The notes below the pieces were generated by a model. It ran no database searches, was not told where the DNA came from, and saw only the letters and a list, made by a program, of their open reading frames with translations. Positions 43,847 to 52,277 of a DNA stretch of 64,000 bases are shown piece after piece (position 1 is the stretch's first letter; each line of letters starts with the position of its first letter). This stretch comes from Actimicrobium sp035984655 (lineage in GTDB: Bacteria > Pseudomonadota > Gammaproteobacteria > Burkholderiales > Burkholderiaceae_D), in the NCBI RefSeq assembly GCF_035984655.1, contig NZ_JAXCHT010000005.1, forward strand, positions 62,001-126,000, in the 5' to 3' direction. The position numbers and the translations under genes were made by a program.

Positions 43847-46800
43847 ATGACTCTTTCTGATCAGATCCAGCCCGTCGCCCCCGCTATCCAAACCGGATCG
43901 CTGTTGCGTTGGGCGCTGTTGACAGCCATGTTGTATTGGCTGGTGGCGTCAGCAACGCTGTTTGTCTGCGCTCACGATGGCGGTCCGGTCGCGCTCTGGT
44001 ATGCCAATGCCGTCGCCGCCGCGATGCTGCTGTCGTCGCCGGTGCGGCAATGGCCGGTGCTGTTGCTGGCGGTCGCGGCAGGCAACGCCGCAGTCAATGT
44101 CGGCTCGCCGCAGTCGATGCTGACGACCGCGCTGTTCATACCCGGCAACCTGCTTGAAATCGGTTTGTCGGCGTACCTGATGCGGCGTTACGTTGACCTC
44201 GGGCGCTGCCTGACGCAGGTCGGCATGTTGCTGCGTGGCCTGGCGCTGGGCGGTCTCGTGCCGGCTCTGGCGGGCGCACTGGCCGGCGCGGCGGTGCTGT
44301 CATTGCAGCATCTCAGGCCGTTCGGGCAGGTCTGGCCGGCGTGGTACGCCGCCAGCGCGCTCGGCAGCGTCGCCGTCCTGCCGCTGATTTTTTGCCTGCG
44401 CACGTGCGGCTGGCGCGATTTGCTCGGCGGCGCGCTCAAGCCGATCGTGGCGGTCGCGATGGCGGCGGTGGTGCTGGTCTGTCTGGCCACGCCGTCGGGT
44501 CTCGGCTATCCGTATGTCTACATTCTCATCGCCCTGATTCTGGTTGCGGTGGTTGGATCGTTCGGCGCTACTGCCGTCGCGGTGCTGACCTGTTCGGCGA
44601 TCAGCGGCACCTTGCTGGCGAGCGGCGCATTGCAGCCGCAGCACGGCGTTGGCGCACTCGGGATGCTGCTGGTCTATTTGCCGCTGTTGCTGACGCTGGC
44701 GCCGCCAATGCTGCTGGCGGTCGCATTTGAAAAGGTGCTGGTCACCAGTCGTGAGGCCGGCGAACGCGAAGCCCATTTCCGCGCGCTGTATGAACAAACG
44801 CCGGCGATGATGCACTCGCTCGACACGCAGGGCAGGCTGGTCAGTGTCAGCCAGAGCTGGCTGGATCGGCTCGGCTATCGGCGCGAGGAGGTGTTGGGAC
44901 GGCAGTCGGTCGAATTCATGACGCCGGATTCAGCCCGTTTTGCGCGTGAGGTAGTGTTGCCGAACTTGATGAGCGGCGGACGCACGGTGGATGTGGCCTA
45001 CCAGTTGGTGAGTAAAACCGGCGAACTGATCGATGTGCTGGTGTCGGCCATCTGGGCGCACGATAGCCGCGGCAATCGGGTGCGCACGATGTCGGTGCTG
45101 ACCGATGTCACCGAGCGCAAGCGCCTGGCCGGCGAGCGCTCCGCCGAGCAGGAACAGATCCGGGTCACGCTGCATTCGATTGGCGATGGCGTGCTGTCGA
45201 CCGACGCGGACGGCCGCATCACCTATCTCAATCCGGTTGCCGAGGAGATCGTCGGCTGGACCCTGGAGGAAGCGCGCGGACTGCTGTTTTCCGACGTGGT
45301 GTACCTGTTCGACCAAGACAACGGCGCCCGGCTGCCTAGCCCCATCGAACAATGCCTGCGCACGCAGGACCGGGTCGGATTGCCGGAGAGCGCCTCGCTG
45401 CGCAGTCGCAACGGCAAGGAGTTCGGTGTGCGCGACTCGATCGCGCCGATCCACGATACCGATGGCGTGCTGCTCGGTGCGGTGATGGTGTTCCAGGATG
45501 TCACCGAGTCGCGCCGCCACGCCGATGAAATGTCGTACGCGGCCCACCACGACGGCTTGACCGGTTTGCCCAACCGGATCCTGTTTCATGACCGGTTACG
45601 CCAGGCCTGCCAGCATGGCGCGCATCGCCGCGAGCGGTTTGCGGTGGTGTTCATGGATCTCGATCATTTCAAGCACATCAATGATTCGCTTGGCCATGCG
45701 ATGGGCGATGAAGTCTTGAAAACCGTCGCGCAGCGCCTGAACCGGACCCTGCGTGCCGGCGACACCGTCAGTCGTTTGGGGGGCGATGAGTTCGTCATGC
45801 TGCTCATGGGGCTCGGCGACGGCCACGCCGTGGATGACATCGCCCAGCACGTCATCGACGAGGCCGCCTTGCCCTTGTTCCTGAACGGCGTCGAGCTGAA
45901 TCTGACCGTCAGCGTCGGCATTGCGATGTTTCCGGACGATGGCGATGACCCGAACACGTTGATGAAGCGCGCCGATACCGCGATGTATCGGTCCAAGCGC
46001 GAAGGACGCAACCGCTATCACTTCTTTTCCAAGGCGGTCGACGACGCCGCCGCTGCGCGTTTGCAGCTCGAATCCGATATCCGGCGCGGCATCAACGAAC
46101 AGCATTTCTACGTGCATTACCAGCCCGTGCTGGAGGCGCGCAGTCACCGCGTGATCGGTGTCGAAGCGCTGGCGCGCTGGGACCGCAATGGCACACAACC
46201 CGAAAGTCCGGCCCTGTTCATTCCCGTGGCCGAGGAGAGCGGCTTGATCGTCCCGCTCGGCAAAGTGATCCTGGAGCAGGCCTGCCACCAGCTTGCTGCA
46301 TGGTCCGGCACCGGACTGCGGCACATGCAGATGGCGGTGAATGTCTCGACCGTGCAGTTGCGGGAGGCCGACTTTGTCGACATGGTCAGTGCGATTTTGC
46401 GCGAGAGCGGCGTTCCGGGCAGTCGGCTGAAATTCGAAATCACCGAGTCGACGCTGATGACCAATGCAGCGGCCATGCTGCAAGTCATGCATCGCATCAA
46501 ACTGCTCGGCATCGAAATCGCCATCGATGACTTTGGCACCGGGTATTCCAGTCTGAGCTATCTGAAACGGTTTCCGGTCGATACCCTGAAGATCGACCAG
46601 TCGTTCGTCCGGGATATGGAAAGCGACGTCAATGATCGCGAACTGATCAAGGCGATCCTGGCAATTGCCGCCAGCCTGCAGTTGAACGTCATTGCGGAGG
46701 GCGTCGAAACCGAGGGGCAGGCGGCGCTCCTGATCGGGATGGGTTGCCCGCAGTTGCAGGGCTACCTGTTTGCACGCCCGGCCGATGCCGCGACCACCAC

Positions 46801-46855
46801 CGCCTGGCTGCTGGCGCAATCCCGCCTTGACGAGCCGGCGATCGATCTTTCGTGA
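43847..46855 (+). CDS. MASE1-PAS-PAS-GGDEF-EAL cyclic-di-GMP protein
   Basis: 1002 residues. An N-terminal MASE1-type membrane sensor (about 20-300, some eight to nine TM helices, with WYANAVAAAMLL) is followed by two PAS domains (about 310-425 and 440-565), GGDEF (RLGGDEFVML near residue 645) and EAL (GVEALARW near 771). Both catalytic signatures are intact: GGDEF, and for EAL the metal ligands in EITESTL, DDFGTGYSS, KIDQSF and EGVETE. It could therefore both make and break c-di-GMP; the net direction cannot be told. It could act on the glycan cluster, but nothing in the sequence links them. Confidence 0.93.
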   Translation: MTLSDQIQPVAPAIQTGSLLRWALLTAMLYWLVASATLFVCAHDGGPVALWYANAVAAAMLLSSPVRQWPVLLLAVAAGNAAVNVGSPQSMLTTALFIPGNLLEIGLSAYLMRRYVDLGRCLTQVGMLLRGLALGGLVPALAGALAGAAVLSLQHLRPFGQVWPAWYAASALGSVAVLPLIFCLRTCGWRDLLGGALKPIVAVAMAAVVLVCLATPSGLGYPYVYILIALILVAVVGSFGATAVAVLTCSAISGTLLASGALQPQHGVGALGMLLVYLPLLLTLAPPMLLAVAFEKVLVTSREAGEREAHFRALYEQTPAMMHSLDTQGRLVSVSQSWLDRLGYRREEVLGRQSVEFMTPDSARFAREVVLPNLMSGGRTVDVAYQLVSKTGELIDVLVSAIWAHDSRGNRVRTMSVLTDVTERKRLAGERSAEQEQIRVTLHSIGDGVLSTDADGRITYLNPVAEEIVGWTLEEARGLLFSDVVYLFDQDNGARLPSPIEQCLRTQDRVGLPESASLRSRNGKEFGVRDSIAPIHDTDGVLLGAVMVFQDVTESRRHADEMSYAAHHDGLTGLPNRILFHDRLRQACQHGAHRRERFAVVFMDLDHFKHINDSLGHAMGDEVLKTVAQRLNRTLRAGDTVSRLGGDEFVMLLMGLGDGHAVDDIAQHVIDEAALPLFLNGVELNLTVSVGIAMFPDDGDDPNTLMKRADTAMYRSKREGRNRYHFFSKAVDDAAAARLQLESDIRRGINEQHFYVHYQPVLEARSHRVIGVEALARWDRNGTQPESPALFIPVAEESGLIVPLGKVILEQACHQLAAWSGTGLRHMQMAVNVSTVQLREADFVDMVSAILRESGVPGSRLKFEITESTLMTNAAAMLQVMHRIKLLGIEIAIDDFGTGYSSLSYLKRFPVDTLKIDQSFVRDMESDVNDRELIKAILAIAASLQLNVIAEGVETEGQAALLIGMGCPQLQGYLFARPADAATTTAWLLAQSRLDEPAIDLS

Positions 46856-46868
46856 GCCATGCCGGTCG

Positions 46869-47753
46869 TCAGGAAGGTGGCGACGGCCGGGCCAGAATCA
46901 CCAATGCCATGCCACCCAGGATGGCGGCCGACGACAGCAGGATTCTTGTCGTGAACGGTTCGGCCAGAAACACCATGCCGCCGATCGTGGCCAGCACCGG
47001 AACACTGAGCTGAACGGTGGCGGCGGTGACGGGCCGCAAGCCGCGCAATGCCTTGTACCAGATCACGTAGCCCAGACCGGAGGTGAGCGCGCCGGACAGC
47101 AGCGCACAGGCCACCCCGGTGCGATCGAAGCGGCTGGGCGGCGCCAGCGCCAGCAACAGCAACCCCATGGGTGCCGCCCGCAGAAAATTGCCTGCCGTGG
47201 CCGCAGTCGGATCACCCGCGCCACGCCCGCGCAACGAATACACACTCCATGCGACACCAGCTGCAATCATCAATGCCGCGTTCAGCGGCGCCGGTGACGA
47301 CAGACCAGGCAACAGTAACAGCAACAAGCCGACGAGCGCGCCCAATAATCCGGCTACCTGCCAGCGCGCCAATCGGTCACCGTGCCACAAGCCGGCGCCG
47401 GTCATGGAAATCTGCACCGCGCCAAACAGCAGCAGCGCGCCCGTTGCGGTCGACAGGCCAACGTAGGCAAACGAAAATCCCGCCGCGTAGACGAATAATG
47501 CGGTGGCCGCCAGCCAGCTTCCGCCGCCCAGCAAGCGCTTGCCGCGTCGCCGCACCAGCAGCGCCAGCACCATCGCGCCAGCGACCAGCCGGATGGCGGT
47601 GAAACTGGCCGGGTCGGTGTGCGCCCCCGCCAGCGCAAGCCGGCACAACAGCGAATTGCCTGCGAAGGCGAGCAGCGCCAGCGCGGTCAATAACGCAGTG
47701 CGCATGATCTGCGCGGCTGGCGCGCGCGGTGGCGAAAATGGCCTGGTCGGCAT
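46869..47753 (-). CDS. EamA/DMT-family permease
   Basis: 294 residues from ATG 47753, with AGGGA upstream; ATG 47705 (MRTALLTALALLAFAGNSLLCR) is an alternative. Ten TM helices in two EamA repeats, e.g. ALLTALALLAFAGNSLLCRLALAG and GYVIWYKALRGLRPVTAATVQLSVPV (the RhaT/YdcZ-like C-terminal motif). An exporter of small metabolites; substrate unknown. Last gene of the GntR-TauE-EamA group. A longer open frame to 48371 is only overlap. Confidence 0.88.
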   Translation of the reverse strand: MPTRPFSPPRAPAAQIMRTALLTALALLAFAGNSLLCRLALAGAHTDPASFTAIRLVAGAMVLALLVRRRGKRLLGGGSWLAATALFVYAAGFSFAYVGLSTATGALLLFGAVQISMTGAGLWHGDRLARWQVAGLLGALVGLLLLLLPGLSSPAPLNAALMIAAGVAWSVYSLRGRGAGDPTAATAGNFLRAAPMGLLLLALAPPSRFDRTGVACALLSGALTSGLGYVIWYKALRGLRPVTAATVQLSVPVLATIGGMVFLAEPFTTRILLSSAAILGGMALVILARPSPPS

Positions 47754-47767
47754 CGATCGATCCCTGT

Positions 47768-48529
47768 TCAGCCGTAAGTCTTCCAGAAAAAGTAGGTGGT
47801 CATACTGACCGCAATCACGATCACCATGCGTCGTACCAGTGCCGGCGAGGCCTTGCGCGCCAGTCGTGCGCCGACGTAGCCGCCGATCATTGCACCCGCG
47901 CACATCACCAGCGCCCAGTGCCAGACAATCGCACCGGCCAGCGCGAACGGCACCACCGCGACGCCATTCATGCAGGCCGTCAGCAAGGTCTTCAGGCCGT
48001 TCATCTGGTGGATTTTGGTGAAGCCCATCTGCGCCAGCAGCGCCAGTGTCGCAATCCCCACGCCGGCGCCGAAATAGCCGCCGTAAATGCCGAGCAGGAA
48101 TTGCGCCGGCAAGGCCCAGCGCGGCAGCTCGACGATATCCGGTTGCGGCCCATGCCGGCGCGTCAGCAAGGGGCCGAGGATGAACAACAGCGTGGCCGCC
48201 AGCAGCAGGAACGGCACCGCCTTGACGAAGGCGGTCTCGGGCGTAAGCAAGACCAGCAGGGCGCCGACGATGCTGCCGGCAGCGCTGGAGAAGATCATGC
48301 GCCACGCCACCGCGCCGGTCTGTTTGACCTCCTCGCGATAGCCATGCGCGCTGGCGACCGTGCCGATCCACATCGCGGTGTTGTTGGTGGCGTTGGCGGA
48401 GATGCCGGGCAGGCCGGCCAGCATCAGGGTCGGGAAGCTCAGGAACGAACCACCACCGGCAACCGAATTGATGGCGCCGGCCACGGTGGCGACGGCAAAC
48501 AGGCTCAGGCCCGTCGCGATCAGGCTCAC
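47768..48529 (-). CDS. TauE/SafE-family permease
   Basis: 253 residues starting at GTG 48529, whose GTGA overlaps the stop of the GntR gene. About eight TM helices with the TauE/SafE repeat: VAGAINSVAGGGSFLSFPTLMLAGLP in the first half and LLGIYGGYFGAGVGI in the second. Family members are thought to carry sulfite, sulfoacetate or other organic anions. Its coupling to a malonate-type regulator hints at a two- or three-carbon acid, which is inference. Confidence 0.9.
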   Translation of the reverse strand: MSLIATGLSLFAVATVAGAINSVAGGGSFLSFPTLMLAGLPGISANATNNTAMWIGTVASAHGYREEVKQTGAVAWRMIFSSAAGSIVGALLVLLTPETAFVKAVPFLLLAATLLFILGPLLTRRHGPQPDIVELPRWALPAQFLLGIYGGYFGAGVGIATLALLAQMGFTKIHQMNGLKTLLTACMNGVAVVPFALAGAIVWHWALVMCAGAMIGGYVGARLARKASPALVRRMVIVIAVSMTTYFFWKTYG

Positions 48530-49239
48530 TGCGCGCCGTCGTGCATCAATTGCGGCAACGACGCGATCAAGTCGGCGAAGCGCTGGCCCTGAATCATGAT
48601 GTGTCCGCGCAGCAGCGCCGCCGTGGTTTCGCCGTCGCCAGCCAGAATGGCGCGGACCACCGCATCGTGCTCCTGATATGAGGTCGTGATACGGTCACGC
48701 ACGCGCAGTTGCAGGCGCCGGTACGGCCGCAGGCGGCGATGCAGGGCGCGCGCCTGTTCGATCAGAAACGCGTTGTGGCTACCGTTGTAGAGCGCGTCAT
48801 GGAACGCTTCGTTCTTGTAGAAATACGCGTCCGGGTCCTTGGCGTCGCGCGCCTTCTCGCACGCATGATGGGTCGCCAGCAGATGCTTGTGCTCGGCCGG
48901 CGTCATCCGGCGCGCCGCCAGTCGCCCGCACATCGCTTCGAATTCGGCCATCACTTCAAACATCTCCACCAGCTGTTGCGGTCCGATTTCGGCGACCACT
49001 GCGCCGCGCCGCGGGCGCATCTTGATCAGACCCATCGAGGCGAGCTGGATCAAGGCTTCGCGAATCGGTGTGCGCGACACGTCAAAACGCGTTGCGAGAA
49101 GTGTCTCATCCAGATGGTCGCCCGGCGCCAGTTGGCCGACCGCAATCATTTCCTCGATTGCTTCGCGCAACTCGGCCGAGCGGTTCCTGGTGGTGCCCAC
49201 TGCTGGGTCGGCAATGCTGCGCTTGTTGTCAGGTTTCAT
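48526..49239 (-). CDS. GntR/FadR(FCD)-family regulator, likely MdcY-like repressor
   Basis: 237 residues from ATG 49239 (MKPDNKRSIADPAV). The winged-helix domain has LREAIEEMIAVGQLAPGDHLDETLLATRFDVSRTPIREALIQLASMGLI (about 23-71), followed by an FCD ligand domain with metal-type His residues (EAFHDALYNGSHN). Divergent from the malonate genes and the only regulator there, so it most likely represses them until malonate or malonyl-CoA binds. MdcY of Acinetobacter is of this family. No ribosome site precedes the ATG; the start may be leaderless. An upstream ATG at 49278 is the alternative. Confidence 0.88.
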   Translation of the reverse strand: MKPDNKRSIADPAVGTTRNRSAELREAIEEMIAVGQLAPGDHLDETLLATRFDVSRTPIREALIQLASMGLIKMRPRRGAVVAEIGPQQLVEMFEVMAEFEAMCGRLAARRMTPAEHKHLLATHHACEKARDAKDPDAYFYKNEAFHDALYNGSHNAFLIEQARALHRRLRPYRRLQLRVRDRITTSYQEHDAVVRAILAGDGETTAALLRGHIMIQGQRFADLIASLPQLMHDGAQ

Positions 49240-49245
49240 TGCCAA

Positions 49246-49273
49246 AGTATAGTGAATATTTAATGCTTGACAA
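49246..49273 (-). promoter_or_regulatory. Promoter of the GntR gene, probably leaderless
   Basis: On the minus strand TTGTCA (complement of 49268-49273), a 16-base spacer and TATACT (complement of 49246-49251). The expected start is about seven bases past the -10, i.e. at or within a base or two of the ATG at 49239. It shares its -35 with the forward promoter on the other strand. Confidence 0.65.
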
Positions 49274-49306
49274 TGCATACGTTGAATATATTCTTGTATA
49301 CAAGAA
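49267..49306 (+). promoter_or_regulatory. Malonate operon promoter with GntR operator
   Basis: TTGACA at 49267-49272, 16-base spacer and TATTCT at 49289-49294. The perfect palindrome TTCTTGTATACAAGAA at 49291-49306 overlaps the -10 and start point, the expected place for a repressor site. Its core TTGTATACAA has the TNGTNNNACNA-like form bound by FCD-type GntR proteins and, as I recall, matches the ATTGTATACAAT operator of Acinetobacter MdcY. The ribosome site for dctP (GAGGAG) follows 9-14 bases before ATG 49361. Confidence 0.8.
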
Positions 49307-49360
49307 AAAAGTATTTGGTCGCCTATCCAGGCAATAAACAAGTCATTCGAGGAGACACGC

Positions 49361-50380
49361 ATGTTTTTGAATAAGCGCCGTACGCTGTTGGGCGCGATCG
49401 CTGCCAGCCCGTTTGTTTCGCTGCCACTGGCCTGGGCCCAAACCACCGCATTGAAAATCTCGCACCAGTTCCCGGGTGGCACCGCCACCGAAGGCGATTT
49501 TCGCGATCGCCTGTGCCGCGTCTTCGCCGCCGAGTGCGAGAAGCGCACCAAGGGCGCGCTGAAATTCGAAGTCTATCCGGGCTCCTCGTTAATGAAGACC
49601 AACGCGCAGTTTTCCTCGATGCGCAAGGGCGCGCTGGACCTGTCGCTGGTGCCGCTGTCGTATGCCGGCGGCGAGGTCCCGGAAGTCAACATCGGCCTGA
49701 TGCCGGGGCTGGTCACTTCGTATGAACAGGGTTACGCCTGGCGGACCGCCGAAGTCGGTCGCGAACTCAATCGCATCCTGCTGGAAAAAGGCATCGTCGT
49801 GGTCAGCTGGATCTGGCAGGCCGGCGGCGTTGCTTCGCGCACGATACCGATCGTCGAGCCGGAAGACGCCAAGGGCCTCAAGATTCGCGGCGGCTCGCGC
49901 GAGATGGATCTGATCCTGAAAGCCGCCGGCGCTGCCGTGGTGTCGTTGCCGTCCAATGAAATCTACGCGGCGATGCAAACCGGTGCGATGGATGCGGCAT
50001 TGACCTCGTCGACCTCGCTGATTTCGTTCCGGCTGGAAGAGGTGTCGAAAGCCCTGACCACCGGTCGCGGTAATGCGTACTGGTTCATGTTCGAACCGCT
50101 GATGATGTCGAAGGTCGTGTTCGACAAACTGCCGAAGGACCAGCAGGCGGTCATCATGGCGGTTGGCACCGAACTGGAAGCCATGGCGCGCAAGTCGGCC
50201 CAGCTCGACGACTCGCTGGTCGCTGCGGTGTATCAAAAGGCTGGCGCCAAAGTGGTCGACATGAATGCTGCCACCGTCAAGCGCTGGCAGGCGATTGCCC
50301 GCACCACGGCATGGAAGGACTATGGCGAGCGCAACGAGAACTGCGCCAAGTTGCTCAAGCTGGCCGAGAAGCTGTTGTGA
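49361..50380 (+). CDS. TRAP transporter solute-binding protein (DctP), likely malonate
   Basis: 339 residues. Signal peptide about 1-26 (RRTLLGAIAASPFVSLPLAWA, twin-Arg-like start NKRRT but a short hydrophobic region). The DctP fold is seen in FEVYPGSSLMKTNAQFSSMRKGALDLSLVPLSYAGG and LKIRGGSREMDLILKAAGAAVVSLPSNEIYAAMQTGAMD, with the conserved carboxylate-binding Arg in KIRGG. Placed directly before dctQM and mdc genes, so malonate or a related dicarboxylate is the likely ligand. Confidence 0.9.
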   Translation: MFLNKRRTLLGAIAASPFVSLPLAWAQTTALKISHQFPGGTATEGDFRDRLCRVFAAECEKRTKGALKFEVYPGSSLMKTNAQFSSMRKGALDLSLVPLSYAGGEVPEVNIGLMPGLVTSYEQGYAWRTAEVGRELNRILLEKGIVVVSWIWQAGGVASRTIPIVEPEDAKGLKIRGGSREMDLILKAAGAAVVSLPSNEIYAAMQTGAMDAALTSSTSLISFRLEEVSKALTTGRGNAYWFMFEPLMMSKVVFDKLPKDQQAVIMAVGTELEAMARKSAQLDDSLVAAVYQKAGAKVVDMNAATVKRWQAIARTTAWKDYGERNENCAKLLKLAEKLL

Positions 50381-50931
50381 GCCACGGCTTCGAGATCGGC
50401 CCGGCGGCTGGCCCCGCCGTGCCCGACCACCCGCTGGTCGCCAGGCTGTCGCGCGCGCTGGATGCCTTCAACCGCGCCTTGCTGATGCTGTCGATGGCGG
50501 CGCTGGTGGTGACGGCGCTGGTGCTGACCTATTCGGTGGTGTCGCGCTATTTCTTCAAGCTGCCGACCGATTGGCAGGACGAGGCCTCGGTCTTCATGCT
50601 GGTCGGCGTGACCTTTTTTTGTTGCGCGTTCGTGCAATCGATGCGCGGACATATCGGCATCGAAGCGCTGGCGGGCTTGCTGCCGGCCGGCGTGAATGCG
50701 GCGCGCCTGCTGTTCGTCGATGCGCTGTCGCTGCTGTTCTGTGCCTTCTTTTCGTGGAAGTCGTGGACCCTGTTCCATGAGCCGTTTCGTGATGGCCAGA
50801 CCACCAGTTCGACCTTCGCACCGCCGCTGTGGATACCGTACGGGATGATGGCCTTCGGCATGACCCTGCTTACCGTGCAGATCGTGGTGCAGGTGCTGGC
50901 GCGCATGACCAACCGGCGGCGGGCGGCATGA
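50377..50931 (+). CDS. TRAP transporter small permease (DctQ)
   Basis: 184 residues from GTG 50377, GTGA overlap with dctP. Four TM helices, with the DctQ segment YSVVSRYFFKLPTDWQDEASVFMLVG near residues 50-75. Partner of the large permease. Confidence 0.9.
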   Translation: MSHGFEIGPAAGPAVPDHPLVARLSRALDAFNRALLMLSMAALVVTALVLTYSVVSRYFFKLPTDWQDEASVFMLVGVTFFCCAFVQSMRGHIGIEALAGLLPAGVNAARLLFVDALSLLFCAFFSWKSWTLFHEPFRDGQTTSSTFAPPLWIPYGMMAFGMTLLTVQIVVQVLARMTNRRRAA

Positions 50932-52277
50932 GCGAACTCACGCTGGGGGTGATGTACGGCGTAGCGACCCTGGTAGTCATGTTTTCCGGTATGCCGATCG
51001 CCTTCGCGCTGGGTGTGGTGGCGGTCAGTTTCATGTACTTTTTCATGCCGGCCTCGTCGCTGGATACCGTCACGCAAAATGTATACGAAGAGATGGCGTC
51101 GATCACGCTGCTGTCGATTCCGCTGTTCATTCTGAAGGGCGCGGCAATCGGCAAGTCGCCGGCCGGCAAGGACCTGTATTCGGCCATCCACACCTGGCTG
51201 CACAAGGTGCCGGGCGGGCTCGGGATTGCCAACGTGTTTGCCTGCGCGCTGTTTGCTGCCATGGCCGGTTCGTCGCCGGCGACCTGCTCGGCGATCGGCT
51301 CGGCCGGTATTCCGGAAATGCGCCGACGCGGCTATTCGCCCGGTTTCGCGGCCGGCATCATTGCCGCCGGCGGCACCCTGGGAATCCTGCTGCCGCCGTC
51401 GATCACGATGATTTTGTACGCAGTCGCGGCCGAACAATCGCTGGGCCGGCTGTTCCTCGCCGGGATCGGGCCGGGCATCCTGCTGGTGGCGCTGTTCTCG
51501 GGCTACGCGGTGTATCGGGCCCGCAAGGAATACCGCGCGGCGCATGATGCGTATTCGCGCCACGGCACCGCCTCGGCCTATCTGGAAGTCGAACACTTCA
51601 CGCTGGCACAGAAGGTCGAGATGCTGCCGCGCGTGCTGCCGTTCATCATCCTGCTGCTCGGCGTGATGGTTGCCCTGTACGGCGGCTATGCCACGCCGTC
51701 GGAGACCGCCGGACTTGGCGCGCTGCTGGCGCTGGTGCTGATCGCCATCGTCTACGGCATCTGGAAGCCGAAGGATTTGACGCCGATCCTCAGTTCGACC
51801 ATCAAGGAATCGACCATGCTGCTGCTGATCATCGGCATGTCCTTGCTGTATTCGTATGTGATGAGCTATCTGCACATCAGCCAGTCGGCGGCGCAATGGG
51901 TGGTGGCGATGCATCTGTCGAAATGGGTGCTGCTGGCGGTGATCCTGCTGATGGTGATCGTGTTCGGCTTCTTCCTGCCGCCGGTGTCGATCATCCTGAT
52001 GACAGCGCCGATCATCCTGCCGCCGCTGAAAGCCGCCGGTTTCGATCTGATCTGGTTCGGCGTGGTGATGACGATTGTCATGGAGATGGGACTGATCCAT
52101 CCGCCGGTCGGCCTGAACATTTTCGTCATCAAGAACATCGCGCCGGATATTCCGTTGCGCGACGTGATCTGGGGCGTGATGCCGTTTGTCGGACTGATGT
52201 TCATTGCCGTATTCCTGCTGTGCTTCTTTCCGCAGATCGCGACCGCCTTGCCGACCATGTTGATGGGGACAAAGTAG
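50928..52277 (+). CDS. TRAP transporter large permease (DctM)
   Basis: 449 residues from ATG 50928, ATGA overlap with dctQ. About 12 TM helices. Family segments are SIPLFILKGAAIGKSPAG, AAMAGSSPATCSAIGSAGIPEM, GGTLGILLPPSITMILYA and MEMGLIHPPVGLNIFVIKNI. Uses a sodium gradient in known members. Its TAG stop is followed at once by the mdcA ATG. Confidence 0.93.
   Translation: MSELTLGVMYGVATLVVMFSGMPIAFALGVVAVSFMYFFMPASSLDTVTQNVYEEMASITLLSIPLFILKGAAIGKSPAGKDLYSAIHTWLHKVPGGLGIANVFACALFAAMAGSSPATCSAIGSAGIPEMRRRGYSPGFAAGIIAAGGTLGILLPPSITMILYAVAAEQSLGRLFLAGIGPGILLVALFSGYAVYRARKEYRAAHDAYSRHGTASAYLEVEHFTLAQKVEMLPRVLPFIILLLGVMVALYGGYATPSETAGLGALLALVLIAIVYGIWKPKDLTPILSSTIKESTMLLLIIGMSLLYSYVMSYLHISQSAAQWVVAMHLSKWVLLAVILLMVIVFGFFLPPVSIILMTAPIILPPLKAAGFDLIWFGVVMTIVMEMGLIHPPVGLNIFVIKNIAPDIPLRDVIWGVMPFVGLMFIAVFLLCFFPQIATALPTMLMGTK

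Noticed and set aside
46869..48371. Single long frame that could be read as a fusion of the EamA permease with an upstream domain
   Set aside because: The upstream part is out of frame with, and antisense-like to, the TauE/SafE protein; a ribosome site and ATG at 47753 give a normal-length EamA protein.
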